Origin: Clitopilus passeckerianus
Taxonomy: Eukaryota; Basidiomycota; Agaricomycetes; Agaricales; Entolomataceae
Assembly (NCBI GenBank): GCA_944990035.1
Contig: CALYLX010000127.1
Location: 310,001-374,000, forward strand
Direction: 5' to 3'
DNA length: 64,000 nucleotides
Below the pieces are notes generated by a model. That model saw only the letters and a list, made by a program, of their open reading frames with translations. It searched no databases and was not told where the DNA came from. Position numbers and translations under genes: made by a program. Below, piece after piece: positions 11,101 through 22,079 of the stretch (the first letter of the stretch is position 1; the number at the start of each line of letters is the position of its first letter).

Positions 11101-11897
11101 ATCTTCTCGTTTATGTTCCAGAGCTTGCGAAATTGATGTTTTCGCACGTATCCACACCTGCTGTGTGTGGTGTCTGGTTGCTGGATGGTGTGTTACCACC
11201 GTCTGTCGTATTGTGGTAGTTGGCCTGATTGGCCCGTACACAAGGTAATCCTTTGTGTGTTCCTGCGTAAGTGGGGTTCCTCCTTGGTGAATATTCCGAC
11301 TGCCGGTTCGTTCTGGCAGTATGCGATGAGAAAATCTTCATTGATCTCTTCTCCGTCTTCGACTATTCGGAAATAGTCGCTAAGTCCTTCTGATTTTCCG
11401 GGATTCTCTTCGGAACAATCAGGTGCTGGGGTAGGTGGCGTGTTTTCCTCTAGTAGTTGTTCTCGGATGGCTCTCATCCGCTTGATGTCTACTGCTCGCA
11501 TCAATGTTTGCGACAGTCGTTGGGTAATGCGTGATTCGTCGATTTCGAGTGTGCCGTCGCTCCACGATATGATTGGATCTACCCGTTTTAGCCAGGGTAA
11601 TCCAAAAATCAGGTGGTCTTTCCCGAGTCCAGTGATAAAACATCTTTCCTTGATGATGGCTGTCCCTATCTTGGCAATAACCCAGGTAAAGTGGGTAATA
11701 GTTCCTTGTTTGTTCAGGGTGCCATCAACGTTTCGTGCTGTAATCGGTTGTCGGAGTGGGAGTAGCGGGAGGTGATGTGTCTTGGCAAAGACGGAGTCGA
11801 TAAATGACCCTTGCGCTCCAGAGTCAATGAGAGCTTTTGTGCCGGCGATTGTTGTATTTCCATCTAGGGGGTCTTGTAGAGAGATTGGGATACGCAT
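8166..11897 (-). pseudogene. Element C protease-RT-RNase H-integrase-chromodomain
   Basis: On the minus strand the order is protease (DSGAQGSF near 11800-11823), RT (YMDDILIF near 10480-10503), RNase H, integrase and chromodomain (EIEAIVAHQK to NEWMPESEL, about 8330-8215). Integrase has its HHCC finger and D,D,E core (SDRGPQFAS near 9010, GATERINQE near 8900). Frames break near 11274 (C4 where D has C5), near 9820 between RNase H and integrase, and near 8488 (A3 where D has A4) just before the chromodomain. The protein is otherwise almost identical to B and D. Confidence 0.9.
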
Positions 11898-11999
11898 AGA
11901 TTCAGCATAAAAATCAGTAGCTACAAGTACACTGGAAATATCAATCGGGCGAGGAAGTACTGACGTCGGCTTTGCAGTCTTCCTCTTTAAAACCCTCAG

Positions 12000-13400
12000 C
12001 CTCTGCTTCGGTGTAGAATTCAGCGGCTTCTTCTTGGGGCATGTCAGCTAGGACTGCTCTGACATATTTGATCAACTCGGCTCCCTCTCAGGTTTCTTGT
12101 GGAATCGGCTGTCGTTGTTGCTAGGGTAGGTTCTTCCAAAACTCTTCCTTTGAAGACATTGTTGGATCGTGTGACCTTTCTTGGAGCAATAGTAGCACAA
12201 GTTGTTCTTCTTGTGATGTTCTCTTTCCTCCTGGGTGAGGCGGCGTTTGGGTGGATCAGTGGTGAAACGATCAACATCCATAGCCATTGGGTCTCGGGCA
12301 CCGGTAGGTGTTTGTAAGCACCTTTGACCATATCAGATGTTTTGATGATACGGGTATGTCCCATGATTGTCTTGGCACGTCGCCAGTTGTTGTCAAACTG
12401 GACGGCTTTCTTGACCCAATCGTCAAATGTGGTAGGAGGGAATCGGAAAAGAGAATTTTCTCTCGGAGTTTGGGGGTAAGTCCTTCCATGAAGATCTCGA
12501 TCTTTGCAGTGTCACCGCTGAGATCAGTTCGTGCAAGAATATTCTTGAAGACAGTGACAAATTCGTCAGCTGTCCCATCCTGTCGTAAGGCTTTGAGTTG
12601 GAGAAGTGCGGCAGCTTTGTCGTCGGTAGGGAAAAGGCTTCTTTGAATTGGCTGATAAATTCAGCGTAGGTGGCTTTCCTTTCAGCTGCTGAATATTTAT
12701 CGTGAAATTCTAATCCCCATGCTGCTGCAGTTCCTTCTTTGAGGAAGGATAGGGCGATGCGAATCTTCTTGTCATCTTCGAGTTGGTTGAGGTTGTTTAG
12801 GATGAGGTAGTCTTCAAGTTCCTGAATGAACTTTCTGGTCTTGGATCGGTCTCCGGAGAACGTTTGGGGTTTGGCTCCAATGTCCTTCTTGTTGTTGTTG
12901 TCTTGTGACATTTCGTAGTCGAAATCGAAGTCGGTCTCTGGTTCAATTGTTTCTGCACTGGGCGCTCCTCTGGCTCAGCTGTGGGGCTCTCCTCTAGCTG
13001 TTGTTGTACTTGGTGTTCTTCTTCTTCCTCTTCGGGCAAGACAGAAGCGCTGGTAGATGGGACTAGTGATGGGTTCCTGGATATTGCTGTGGGTAATGGT
13101 GCGAAGCGTCGCTGTTCCTCCTCGTCTACTTCAATGTCGTGTTCTCGTTGAGCTCGGACAATAGCAGGGGTCTTATGAGGTCGTTCAGGGGTAGGGAAGT
13201 CTAGAGCGTGGAAGTGTCTGTTTTCAACGGCAACGGTGGTGAATGTGAATTTGCCAAGGGAGAGAGAGGCGTAGCACCAGCGGTTATTGTTGTGATTAAA
13301 ACCGCAGTAGTTTCCGTTGGTGAACTTGTAGACGTTGTTGGTTCCTTCTACTAGAGTGGTATTTCGTGGCGGGTGGTCTGCCCTGTGTACGACCGTGGTG
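12000..13400 (-). pseudogene. Element C Gag (frameshifted)
   Basis: On the minus strand the core starts MSQDNNNKKD at 12911. The knuckle CYYCSKKGHTIQQC lies near 12199-12158. The acidic N-terminal extension is upstream, about 12912-13400. Breaks lie near 12630 (shared with B), near 12437 (one extra C relative to B, shared with D) and near 12960 (shared with B). The protein should assemble the particle that packages element RNA. Confidence 0.75.
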
Positions 13401-13495
13401 ACTGAGTGGTAGCCGCAACGGCAATCGGCCTGTTGCGTGCTTCTGCTGTGTTGTCGTGGGGTGGGCCTGCGCTAACAATGAGCGGGCCTTCTGAA

Positions 13496-13506
13496 CAGCT
13501 TGACCT
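13496..13506 (-). other. Self-primer binding site of element C
   Basis: The plus strand reads CAGCTTGACCT, so the element strand reads AGGTCAAGCTG, three nt inside its 5' LTR. It is complementary to the predicted start of the C transcript in that LTR, as in B and D. Confidence 0.75.
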
Positions 13507-13508
13507 TT

Positions 13509-13993
13509 TGTTAAGGCAGAGCCTAACAACTTAGGTAATACTGTTTACGCTCAATGTCTTTGATAAACAAAGACAGAGATTTGTCAGCAGCTGCGGCTGT
13601 ACTGACGACCTGGTGAGATTGACGAAGCAAGGGACTTAAAGGCGAAGTAGAGAACTAAGCAGTTAGGTAGATTGCCTAGGTCAAGCTGAGGAGCCTTGAC
13701 CAAATGGTACAGGTTTATATACCTATCTAGTAGTTCTAAATATAGCACATGCGCAGCATGCTGAGCAAGTAATGAGTCATGCGCAGCATGATGAGTAAGT
13801 ACATGAGTCAGTATGACTCAATGCGAGTCAGAAAGAGTCAGATAAGGTATAAGTCTCTCACGATCGTGAGAGATGCGGAGTAAGCATGGAAAAAGATGAA
13901 AAATGCGCAGTGATGCGCAGCATATGTGAGTAATCGTGCATAGGTAAGCGGGCCGGGGTATGTAAGGAGAAACATGTAAGCAAAATCATAACA
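13509..13993 (-). repeat. 5' LTR of element C
   Basis: This is the 485-bp LTR in reverse orientation, followed by the right copy of the CAAGA duplication (13994-13998). It carries the same palindrome, TGACTCA cluster and TATA box as the LTR of B. Confidence 0.95.
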
Positions 13994-13998
13994 CAAGA

Positions 13999-15617
13999 TG
14001 GAATTTGATGCTATCCCAGTTTAACATCAAACTTGTACACACCCCTGGTGCAAAGATGATACAATCTGACGCACTATCTCGACGACCAGACCACATCCCA
14101 GGTGAAGACACCGACAACGAAGACATCATTCTCCTCCCCGACAAGCTCTTCCTTCGCTCAATTGACATTGAACTAAAGGACGAAATTGTACACAAGATGG
14201 TCAATGACAAACTGATTGTTGACGCCATTCGCACCGCCAAAGAAGACGGACCCCCACCAATCCGATCAAACCTGGAAGACTGGAAATTTGACAATGGCAT
14301 CTTGTACTACAAGGACAAGTGTGTGGTACCAGATGACGAAGACCTCCGAAGGAAGATAGTCCAACGTTATCACGATCTACCCAGCGCAGGACACCCTGGA
14401 CAATTTGGGACACTGGAAAAAGTCCGGAAGGACTACTGGTGGCCAGGGATGTCAGTGTTCATCAAGAACTTTGTGCAGGGCTGTGCAATGTGCCAGCAAA
14501 TGAAAATCAATCGCCACCCCACCGCTCCACCATTAATGCCCATCAAATCCAAAACCACTAGGCCATTTTCGCTAGTGACGTACGATTTTCACACGGATCT
14601 CCCAGAGAGTGATGGTTTCGATAGCATTATGGCCGTGGTCGACCATGGAGCTACGAAGGGGGCAATTTTCATCCCTTGCACAAAGAAAATCGACGCCACA
14701 GGAACTGCAAACGCCTACATTGACAACGTTTACCGTCGCTTTGGACTCCCCGACAAAGGAATTTCAGACAGAGGACCTCAATTCGCCTCTAAAGTTTTCC
14801 AAGAAATGGGACGACTCCTTGGAATCAAGCTCAACATGAGCACCGCCTACCACCCACAAACCGATGGTGCGACAGAAAGGATCAATCAGGAGATTGATGC
14901 CTATCTCCGCATCTTCTGTGCACAGAACCCCGAATCCTGGTCCAAATGGATTACCACTCTAGAATTCTCCTACAACAGCCGAACACACTCTGTCACCAAA
15001 CGAACCCCATTCTACCTAATGATGGGATACGAACCACCTGCACTCCCATCAATTGCTCCCACTAGCAAAATTCCCGCAGTTGACAAACGGATCAAGGAAC
15101 TTCTGCTAGCACGCGATGAAGCAAATGCTGCACATGCACTTGCTGCGCAACGCATGGCAGAGAAGATCACACGACAGTTCACCCCATTCAAAGTCGGAGA
15201 AAAGGTGTGGTTAGAAGCCACAAATCTCAATCAAGGAAACATCTCCAAGAAACTAGCACCCAAACGAGAAGGACCCTTCAAGATACTCGAGGTAAAGGAC
15301 ACCTGACCTATAAACTCGACCTGCCAAGACGATGGAAGATCCACCCGGTGATTCACGCATCACTTCTCACCCGTTACATCTCCACCAAAGCGCATGGACC
15401 CAGCTTCTCTAAACCGCCACCTGACGAAATCGACGGAATAGAAGAATACGAAATAGAAGCAATTGTGGCCCATCAGAAACAAGGCAAAGGGCGACACAGA
15501 TACCTCGTAAAATGGAAGGGATGGCCATCAGCGGACAACGAATGGATGCCCGAGTCGGAACTGCGGAACGCCAAGGAAATACTCACCGAGTATAAAAAGA
15601 GGAAGAAACTCACCTGA
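13999..15617 (+). pseudogene. Element B integrase and chromodomain (right half)
   Basis: The frame continues from the RNase H half at 6747. Integrase carries an HHCC finger (HDLPSAGHPG and CAMCQQMK near 14370-14505) and a D,D,E core: YDFHTDLPE near 14583, SDRGPQFAS near 14766, and GATERINQE near 14869-14895. The GPF region (KREGPFKI) is near 15265. The frame breaks at the A3 run near 15294, where copy D has A4, and continues through 15617 in the next frame as the chromodomain (EIEAIVAHQK to DNEWMPES). Integrase joins the cDNA ends to host DNA; the chromodomain is a targeting module in this group. Confidence 0.9.
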
Positions 15618-15655
15618 CACCACATAGCAAACCCACTCACATCCACTATATAACA

Positions 15656-16561
15656 ATGTCTCAAAATGCCTCTTCCTACGACCGCACCATCATCCGCAAC
15701 ACCTTCAAATCCGATACCGCTATTACGGCGCTCCGTACGCATACTGCCTGGAGCAGCAACAACAACCCTCTCACCGCTGTGGGAGAACAAGGAACCCTCT
15801 ACCAAAACCGACGAACCGAAACTCGCAACGAAGTGGCTCGTCTGCGCCACCAATTTGCGAAAACCACTGACGATCTTGATCAACTTTTGGACAAAGTTGA
15901 TCGAGAAACGGAGGAGACCCTCACAGACCTCTTCTTTGCTATTGGAGGAACAGCTTTCCTCGACGAATTCTTCCCCGAACGACAAAACTGGTTCAACAAC
16001 CCAGAGGAGACAGACTTCGAAACCCTTGCCTCCAATCCCTGGGGGCCTGAGGAAAGTCAAGAAGAGGAAGTCACGATCCTCACTGCACGTCAAGTTTGCG
16101 GAACCCTACGAGCATTTCCTCCCGTCACCAATTTACACACCGCCGCAAAAATAAAACATAACCCCTTCGTCAAAAAAGAACAGAACGACAACAAGGAAAA
16201 CATCAACCCCAATGGCAAACCCTCCAACGCCATACCTCTCCGCATTCGAAAGCCCACCAGAGTCCGACTCACCAACGCTGGTGAACCTTCCCCCTCGACA
16301 CTATCGTCCCAGAAGGCGCCGCGCACCGGATACCTTGCCAACAGACCACCACCACCCAGATGGTTCAGATGCTACATTTGTGGAGGCAGACACCGACAGT
16401 GTCATTGCTTTCGTTTTGTGTGTCGTCTGTGCCATCATCGTGGCCCAGGCCATTACCCGGTTAGCTGCCCACAACGCTACCACAAGGGCATAGACCGTCA
16501 CTTCGGGGGGAAGGAATTGAAGTCGGGAGACTTCAACGATAGCGAGAGGGTAATGTTATGA
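15656..16561 (+). CDS. Element B third ORF: two-zinc-knuckle protein, 301 residues
   Basis: The ATG at 15656 lies 39 bp after the chromodomain stop. The protein has an N-terminal charged segment rich in Glu/Arg (NEVARLRHQF), a middle part with basic and Pro-rich stretches, and two variant zinc knuckles near residues 240-275: CX2CX3HX4C and CX2CX6HX4C. The last residues differ from C and A. A small change after RHF (near 16504-16515) shifts the frame, so reading runs through the polypurine tract into the first bases of the LTR. It is the only third-ORF copy in the young elements that is open from start to knuckles. I do not recognise the family. It is not an envelope protein: no signal peptide or membrane segment is seen. 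Confidence 0.7.
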   Translation: MSQNASSYDRTIIRNTFKSDTAITALRTHTAWSSNNNPLTAVGEQGTLYQNRRTETRNEVARLRHQFAKTTDDLDQLLDKVDRETEETLTDLFFAIGGTAFLDEFFPERQNWFNNPEETDFETLASNPWGPEESQEEEVTILTARQVCGTLRAFPPVTNLHTAAKIKHNPFVKKEQNDNKENINPNGKPSNAIPLRIRKPTRVRLTNAGEPSPSTLSSQKAPRTGYLANRPPPPRWFRCYICGGRHRQCHCFRFVCRLCHHRGPGHYPVSCPQRYHKGIDRHFGGKELKSGDFNDSERVML

Positions 16562-17038
16562 TTTTGCTTACATGTTTCTCCTTACATACCCCGGCCCGCT
16601 TACCTATGCACGATTACTCACATATGCTGCGCATCACTGCGCATTTTTCATCTTTCTCCATGCTTACTCCGCATCTCTCACGATCGTGAGAGACTTATAC
16701 CTTATCTGACTCTTTCTGACTCGCATTGAGTCATACTGACTCATGTACTTACTCATCATGCTGCGCATGACTCATTACTTACTCAGCATGCTGCGCATGT
16801 GCTATATTTAGAACTACTAGATAGGTATATAAACCTGTACCATTTGGTCAAGGCTCCTCAGCTTGACCTAGGCAATCTACCTAACTGCTTAGTTCTCTAC
16901 TTCGCCTTTAAGTCCCTTGCTTCGTCAATCTCACCAGGTCGTCAGTACAGCCGCAGCTGCTGACAAATCTCTGTCTTTGTTTATCAAAGACATTGAGCGT
17001 AAACAGTATTACCTAAGTTGTTAGGCTCTGCCTTAACA
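16554..17038 (+). repeat. 3' LTR of element B
   Basis: This 485-bp repeat was read as identical to 2540-3024. It is preceded by the likely polypurine tract AGCGAGAGGG (16541-16550) and followed by the right copy of GCACC (17039-17043). Confidence 0.95.
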
Positions 17039-17040
17039 GC

Positions 17041-17892
17041 ACCATCATCCTTAACACCTTCAAAACTGATTCCGCTGTTACGGCGCTCCGTACGAACACT
17101 GCCTGGAGCAGCAACGACAACCTCCTCACCGAAGTGGCAGAGCGGGGCTCAGCCTACCACAACCGAAGAACCGAATTCCGCAACGAAGTGGCTCGTCTAC
17201 GCCACCTATATTCGAAAACCCTTGAAGAACTTGATCGAGCTCTTGACAGCTCTGACCAACGCACGGAGGAAACCCTCACCGACCTCTTCTTCGCTGCCGG
17301 AGGTACAGCCTTCCTTGATCAGCACTATCCTGAACGACAAAGTTGGTTCCCCAACCCGAAGGAGACAGATTTCGAAACCTTTGCCGCCAATCCCTGGGGG
17401 CCTGAGGAAGATCAAACCACCGAAGAACCGACGATTCTCACGGCACGTCAGGTTCGAGGAACCCTCCGAGAATTCCCCCCCGTCACCAACCTTGCTACCG
17501 CTGCCAAGATAAAGCACAATCCCTTCATTAAAACTATACCCGAGGATCAAGATAGCGACAAGGAAAACGTCAACCCAAATGTCAAACCCACCGACACCTT
17601 ACCTCTCCACATTCGAAAGCCCACCAGAGTCAGATTCGCCAACTCTGGTGAACCCTCTTCCTCAACGATCTCGTCACAGAAGGCGCCGCGTACCGGATAC
17701 CTCGCCAGCCAGCCACCACCGCCCCGACACTTCCGATGCTATGTTTGCGGAGGCAGACATCGACAATACCATTGCTTTCGTTTTGTTTGTCATCTGTGTC
17801 ATCATCGCGGCCCAGGCCATTACCCGGTTAACTGTCCACAACGCTATTGGAAGAACATAGACCGCCATTTCTGGGGCAAGAAGAAGAATTGA
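17041..17892 (+). pseudogene. Element A third ORF, main part: diverged two-zinc-knuckle protein
   Basis: The frame continues from the first 11 codons at 2507-2539 and runs open to a stop at 17892. It is clearly homologous to the third ORFs of B, C and D but differs at many positions. Both knuckles remain: CYVCGGRHRQYHC and CHLCHHRGPGHYPVNC. One Cys that is extra in the young copies (third Cys of CYICGGRHRQC) is Tyr here, which supports the assignment CX2CX3HX4C for the first knuckle. Apart from the B insertion no stop or frameshift is seen over about 290 codons, which suggests selection acted on this ORF. Confidence 0.8.
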
Positions 17893-17925
17893 AGCCAGGT
17901 GACTTCAACGCTAGCGAGAGGGTAA

Positions 17926-18388
17926 TGTTACAGTTACCTTGGATACGCACCCAGACTCTTTTTCCTTTTACTCATCTACCATTACTATTCCCCGCCCCGC
18001 TTACGTTTATACAATTACTCAGTACTGCTGCGCATTACTCATCCCTTTAGCTACGATTACTTGGTATTCTCACGATCGTGGGATACTCGTACTATACTTA
18101 CTTACCATGACTTGTCATGACTCTTACTCTGACTCGCTCCGAGTCATACTTACTTTTGCTTACTTAGCATTGCTGCGCAATGCCCAACCCTTAGCCCTAC
18201 CCTTCATGTATAAATACTTTCATGCTTTCGGTCTTGCTTCCCCAGCTTGACCTAAAAGCCTATACATTGCTATCTGCTTTAACTTCGACTCGCTCGATTA
18301 CTCTCGCTTGTCTCTACAAAGGCTGGTAGAGGACTAAGCAGCTGAACTCTTGATACTTGGTTAAGCACGTAGCAATACTAGCTTAACA
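17926..18388 (+). repeat. 3' LTR of element A
   Basis: The repeat starts TGTTACAG and ends GCTTAACA, 463 bp. It follows the purine-rich AGCGAGAGGGTAA. It shares the order of the young LTRs: palindrome core near 18069-18080, GAGTCA motifs, TGCTGCGCA motifs, TATA box at 18209-18216, then CAGCTTGACCT at 18243-18253. Its partner LTR is outside the window, so the ends are set by analogy. Confidence 0.8.
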
Positions 18389-18705
18389 CCAACCTTGATT
18401 CAAGTACTTTAGCCGCCGGAAGGGATGCCCGCATAGATGTGAAATACGCCTCTAGAGATATTGTTTATAATTATTATCTGGCTTCATGTCAGAGCACAGG
18501 TGCGTCGACCATCAAACCAACTTAGATATCGGCTGACTCAACCTGTGGCCTCAGAAACCCAAGATCTTTGCCATTCCCATATTACGAGGCTCGATGATCC
18601 TTCCCAGCTGCTGTTCTTCATCGGTAAGGACGTAAGTGTCCACTCTTCTTGTGCAGTAAAGTGGATGATCTGCTAAGGCAGACTTGTGACCCTACACGTA
18701 CAGAT

Positions 18706-19290
18706 TCTTCTCAAAGCCGCTAAAGAAGGCAACATAGACATCGTCTCAGAGGCGCTAAATTATGTCCGCGAAATAAACTGCTCCGATGCAGACAAAAGGA
18801 CTGCCCTTCATCTGGCCGCTGCATGCGGCTGTACTGAAGTTGTTGCCCTGATGCTGAGTTGTCCTGGGATTAGTGTCAACGCTAGAACCAATGTTGGGCA
18901 CACACCTCTCATACTCGCTGCACTGGAAGGCCGTGCGGATGTCGTGAGGCTATTGCTCGATCATCCAGGGATCGATGTCAACGCACAAGACGATAACGGT
19001 GTCACGGCTCTCATTCTGGCGTCAGATAAGGGCCATATACAGATCTTGCAGCTGCCCCTTAACCACCCGGGCGCCAGTGCTTCTATCAATATCAAAATGA
19101 AAGTCAGTAACACAGCTCTCATGAGCGCGACATATTGGGGACAGGTTGAGAGTGTGTGTTTACTGCTCGAACATCCCGGAGTTGAACTCAATTTACGGAA
19201 TACTTATGGTATCATGGCTCTGGAGATGGCAGTGTTACATCGCCATGCAGAAATCGCAACAATGCTGCGAGATCGAGGAGCTGCCACTGC
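18706..19290 (+). pseudogene. Ankyrin-repeat fragment of an NLR-like gene
   Basis: About 190 codons form five to six ankyrin repeats, with motifs such as TALHLAAACGCTEVV, TPLILAALEGRADVVRLLL and GVTALILASDKGHIQIL. The open frame has no ATG at its start. A likely splice acceptor (CGTACAG) lies at about 18692-18705, so this is an internal or last exon. Ankyrin repeats bind proteins and, in basidiomycetes, often follow a NACHT ATPase in STAND/NLR-like proteins. No NACHT part lies upstream: element A ends at 18388. I therefore read this as a truncated gene whose 5' part was lost or separated when A arrived. Confidence 0.7.
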
Positions 19291-19399
19291 TTCAGTGAGA
19301 ATCTCTTGTTCAAAGCTACGTAACTCAGGATTTACTTCTATTATTCTAGCCAGCTACTGTCATTACCAGCTATTTCGCGAATTGGGTGTCCTTTTCTAA

Positions 19400-22079
19400 A
19401 TAGCGGGTTGAGAATTTGATCTATTATAATTTCTTACACCTAGTCGTCAAGTTGGACTCCATTATACTTATCTCGATAGCCTGCCAGGGTTTTTCTGGTG
19501 TGTCCTTGATGTTGGCTGAAAGCGGCATGAAACCCATATTAATACTATTATCATAGGCTCATTACAACGAGATTGGCACCAGGCAAAACCGGCAATCTCG
19601 CTTAAAATGTCGGCCCGAAATCATGTGGCCTTCAAATCTGTATGGTGCGTCCATGAAATTGAAGAAAACTGGCAAGAACTTGCAACGATGCGGAACGTTG
19701 AACACGAATTTTTCATTTCGATGCAGCTATCAACCGCTCTTTCAGGCTGCGGCGATCTCATGAACAACCCACCTCTCACCAGAAGTTTGCACTCAGAGCG
19801 ACATGGCCACCGACCAGCCTAATAATTTCGAACAACTAACCGAATCTGAGTGTGGCCCACAACTACGGCATTCGACACTCTACACATATCCCAGCTACTT
19901 AAAATCAGTTTTGTCGGGGCATCCATGGACCTCAGGCTCCCCCCAGCATACGCACCCTACAATACACTCCAGAGGAACCTTTACTTGCCCATCAACCTTG
20001 TGCCCTCCAATTGGGCAGTCAACGCAACCGACTTCTATCCACCACCACAGTCGTGTGCTCTCACGGACCAACATAGGTTGGCCTGCGCTAATGATAACTC
20101 AAATCATTCAGTCTTCCGAACGAACCGGCCTTACACCCGTTTTGGAGGCATTATCTCCGCATCCTTCCCTAGGATGAAGGACCGATCAAAAACTCAGTCT
20201 CTGGTCTCCCCACTGCATCATCAGCCGCTGCAGCGAAGAACACAGTAACGTTCGTTGTATGTTTCTTGTCGTCTCCTTCTTTACTCCCAAATTCTAAATT
20301 CTTCTTCAGATTGCTCAGCGGCTGGCTTGTTCGTTCGGGTGGTCGTGTTCTGTGTGAAGGACCTTCATTCTACGGCGCTACAATATCTTGCATCTTCCGG
20401 CCACGAAGCATATAGTAAATGATACTATGATAGCCTAATACAAACTCTCCTCGAGCTGTTCGCCAAATTACGCCCAAATTACGGACTGTAGCATCACCAC
20501 CGCAGAAAGCCTTCTGTGTGCTGGCCCTTGCTCAAGATGGTACAGGTCGCCATCTATATTCTGGTGATGCTGAGGCAACTGGAGACCCGCTTCCATACAT
20601 CAGTCACCGCTGCAAGCTTCGACATCCATCCTTGGTGGATACGTGGCCAATCACACATTCAAGGCTCAGGCCATCCCGATGCCTCATGAGCTGCAGCAAA
20701 AACAAAGTTACGTTCGTGGTATGTCTTCCACTATTTCTTCTTTATTCTTGATGCTAAATCTCTACCTCACGTTTCTCAGCTCAGGCTGCTAGCTCGAAGG
20801 CTGTATCTCAAAGAAACTACCTAAGCACCAGCTCTCAACATCAATCTTTGCATATAGCTGCTCCGTCGTATCAAAACGCGGTTTTGCGAGGCCCAGAGCC
20901 TCCAATTCTCATCCTACCGCGCCGATGAATCCCGGGCATGACACCTACGCAAGGCCTACCTACCCCAAACGGCGACGATTCCATTTCTCCCGAGCTTCCG
21001 CCGTAGCGCCTCTCAGCTACTCAATCCTCCCATGCTCGGGTTTGCAACCTTTAAATATCTGTTGAGCTCTATCCTTGGAATGTTCAACGCCACCAGAGCA
21101 GGTTCCAAACTCACACCTGCTGTTACTCCCAGGGTGGCATCCCGCTCTCGAAATGGAGTTGTACTTTTCATCGTACCGCCGACTCTATCCCCCCAAGCCC
21201 CATGTTCCTGGACCTCTCCATATACGTCGGGCCAGCTCGGCAAAGAACCTACTACTCCCATATCTGTCCCCGGTCCAGGTATGCACAACAAATTCTGGGC
21301 ACCCTTATAGCCTCCGGAACTCACCACGAGCAGCACCCGTGGTGAAAGCAGACGAACACCTGAAAAACTTGAACGAGTGACTTCCGTGCCCAGAGCATTG
21401 CCTTCATCCAGTTGAAAGCAGCCCACTATCCAGGTTCCACTTGTTACTTCGCCAATGTGCGATCCAGGGTGAAACTGAAGCGCAGAATCACTGCTCCATT
21501 CAGGTTTGGGTGGCTGAGATATTGGACGATCTCCTTGAAGACGTTACAGATGATAAACCAGTATGTCCGCCCATCCACGCGATGCTGATACCTTACATCT
21601 AGATGAACATAGTACTTCAGCTTTATGGGCATGCAACAGCGGAAGGTGAAGGACAGGCAGACGAAGAGCTGGTCAGTGGAACGTTGATGGTTAGCCGCCT
21701 GAGGGCGGTTCCTCAGACTTCTGCAATCAATAGCTGTCGTGTGGCGTTTGGTTGTAGTTGGGTTCCCCTTATTGTGTCCTGTGAGAAAGGAGACATGTTC
21801 TATTCGACCTCCGATGTATCCTCGTTGATTGATTACTTCTTGAACATTTCCGAAAACCTTTCAGATATCCTAGGTATATCGCATGCTGAGATCAATAACC
21901 TCATCAGTCCATGAATCCGAGTTGACAGGTGGGCGCCAATTGGGAGATGATAGCTATGTCAACGGCCTCCGCCATGTACAGGTCTGAAGCCCTGTTGCCT
22001 CGTGTCTGAGCGGCGCCTTAGGTTGCTTGTTGCCACCCACGATCCACTTGACCTGCATCTGTAGTCACTGCAAGGAAAG
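19400..22079. other. No recognisable gene
   Basis: About 2.7 kb between the ankyrin and NACHT fragments. Only short ORFs on both strands are present (longest 137 codons), with no recognised domain, no clear exon chain, no LTR-like ends and no obvious inverted repeats. Decayed host or transposon sequence is the most likely content. Confidence 0.5.

Larger units (their letters stand above)
6748..13993 (-). mobile_element. Ty3/gypsy chromovirus C, full length, inverted inside B
   Basis: C runs on the minus strand from a 5' LTR at 13509-13993 to a 3' LTR at 6748-7232, both 485 bp. CAAGA flanks it at 6743-6747 and 13994-13998. The two LTRs differ at two positions that I could see (near 6793 and 6846 against their partners). 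It contains the same genes as B and D, and shares several homopolymer indels with B (for example the T3C3 run near 12630 and the A3 run near 8488), so B and C are closer to each other than to D. The inverted pair B/C could pair as a long hairpin. Confidence 0.95.
2540..17038 (+). mobile_element. Ty3/gypsy chromovirus B, full length, interrupted by inverted copy C
   Basis: B is bounded by 485-bp LTRs (2540-3024 and 16554-17038) that look identical base for base, so the insertion is very recent. Its internal region carries a Tf1-like self-primer site, Gag, protease, RT, RNase H, integrase, chromodomain and a third ORF. Element C sits inside it between codons of the RNase H/integrase junction (6748-13993), flanked by CAAGA on both sides. 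Without C, B would be about 7.2 kb, the same size as C and D. Several single-base indels break its frames (near 3571, 3902, 4663, 5256 and 15294), all in homopolymer runs. Confidence 0.95.
1..18388 (+). mobile_element. Ty3/gypsy chromovirus A (old host copy, 5' end outside window)
   Basis: The visible parts are 1-2539 and 17039-18388. They hold the C-terminal half of reverse transcriptase, RNase H, integrase, a chromodomain, a third ORF and a 3' LTR, in the order of chromodomain-bearing Ty3/gypsy elements. The element is interrupted by element B, whose insertion duplicated GCACC (2535-2539 and 17039-17043). Joining the two flanks at that duplication leaves the third ORF in frame, which shows A was there first. 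A is clearly diverged from B, C and D in protein and LTR sequence, so it belongs to an older lineage. Its 5' LTR and gag lie left of the window, so its own target-site duplication cannot be checked. Confidence 0.9.

Noticed and set aside
15656..16561. Third ORF as an envelope gene
   Set aside because: Its position after Pol would fit, but there is no signal peptide, membrane segment or glycoprotein-like pattern. It has zinc knuckles instead.
20518..21426. Possible genes on either strand in the 19400-22079 gap
   Set aside because: The frames are short, overlap on opposite strands, lack motifs and do not join by plausible introns.
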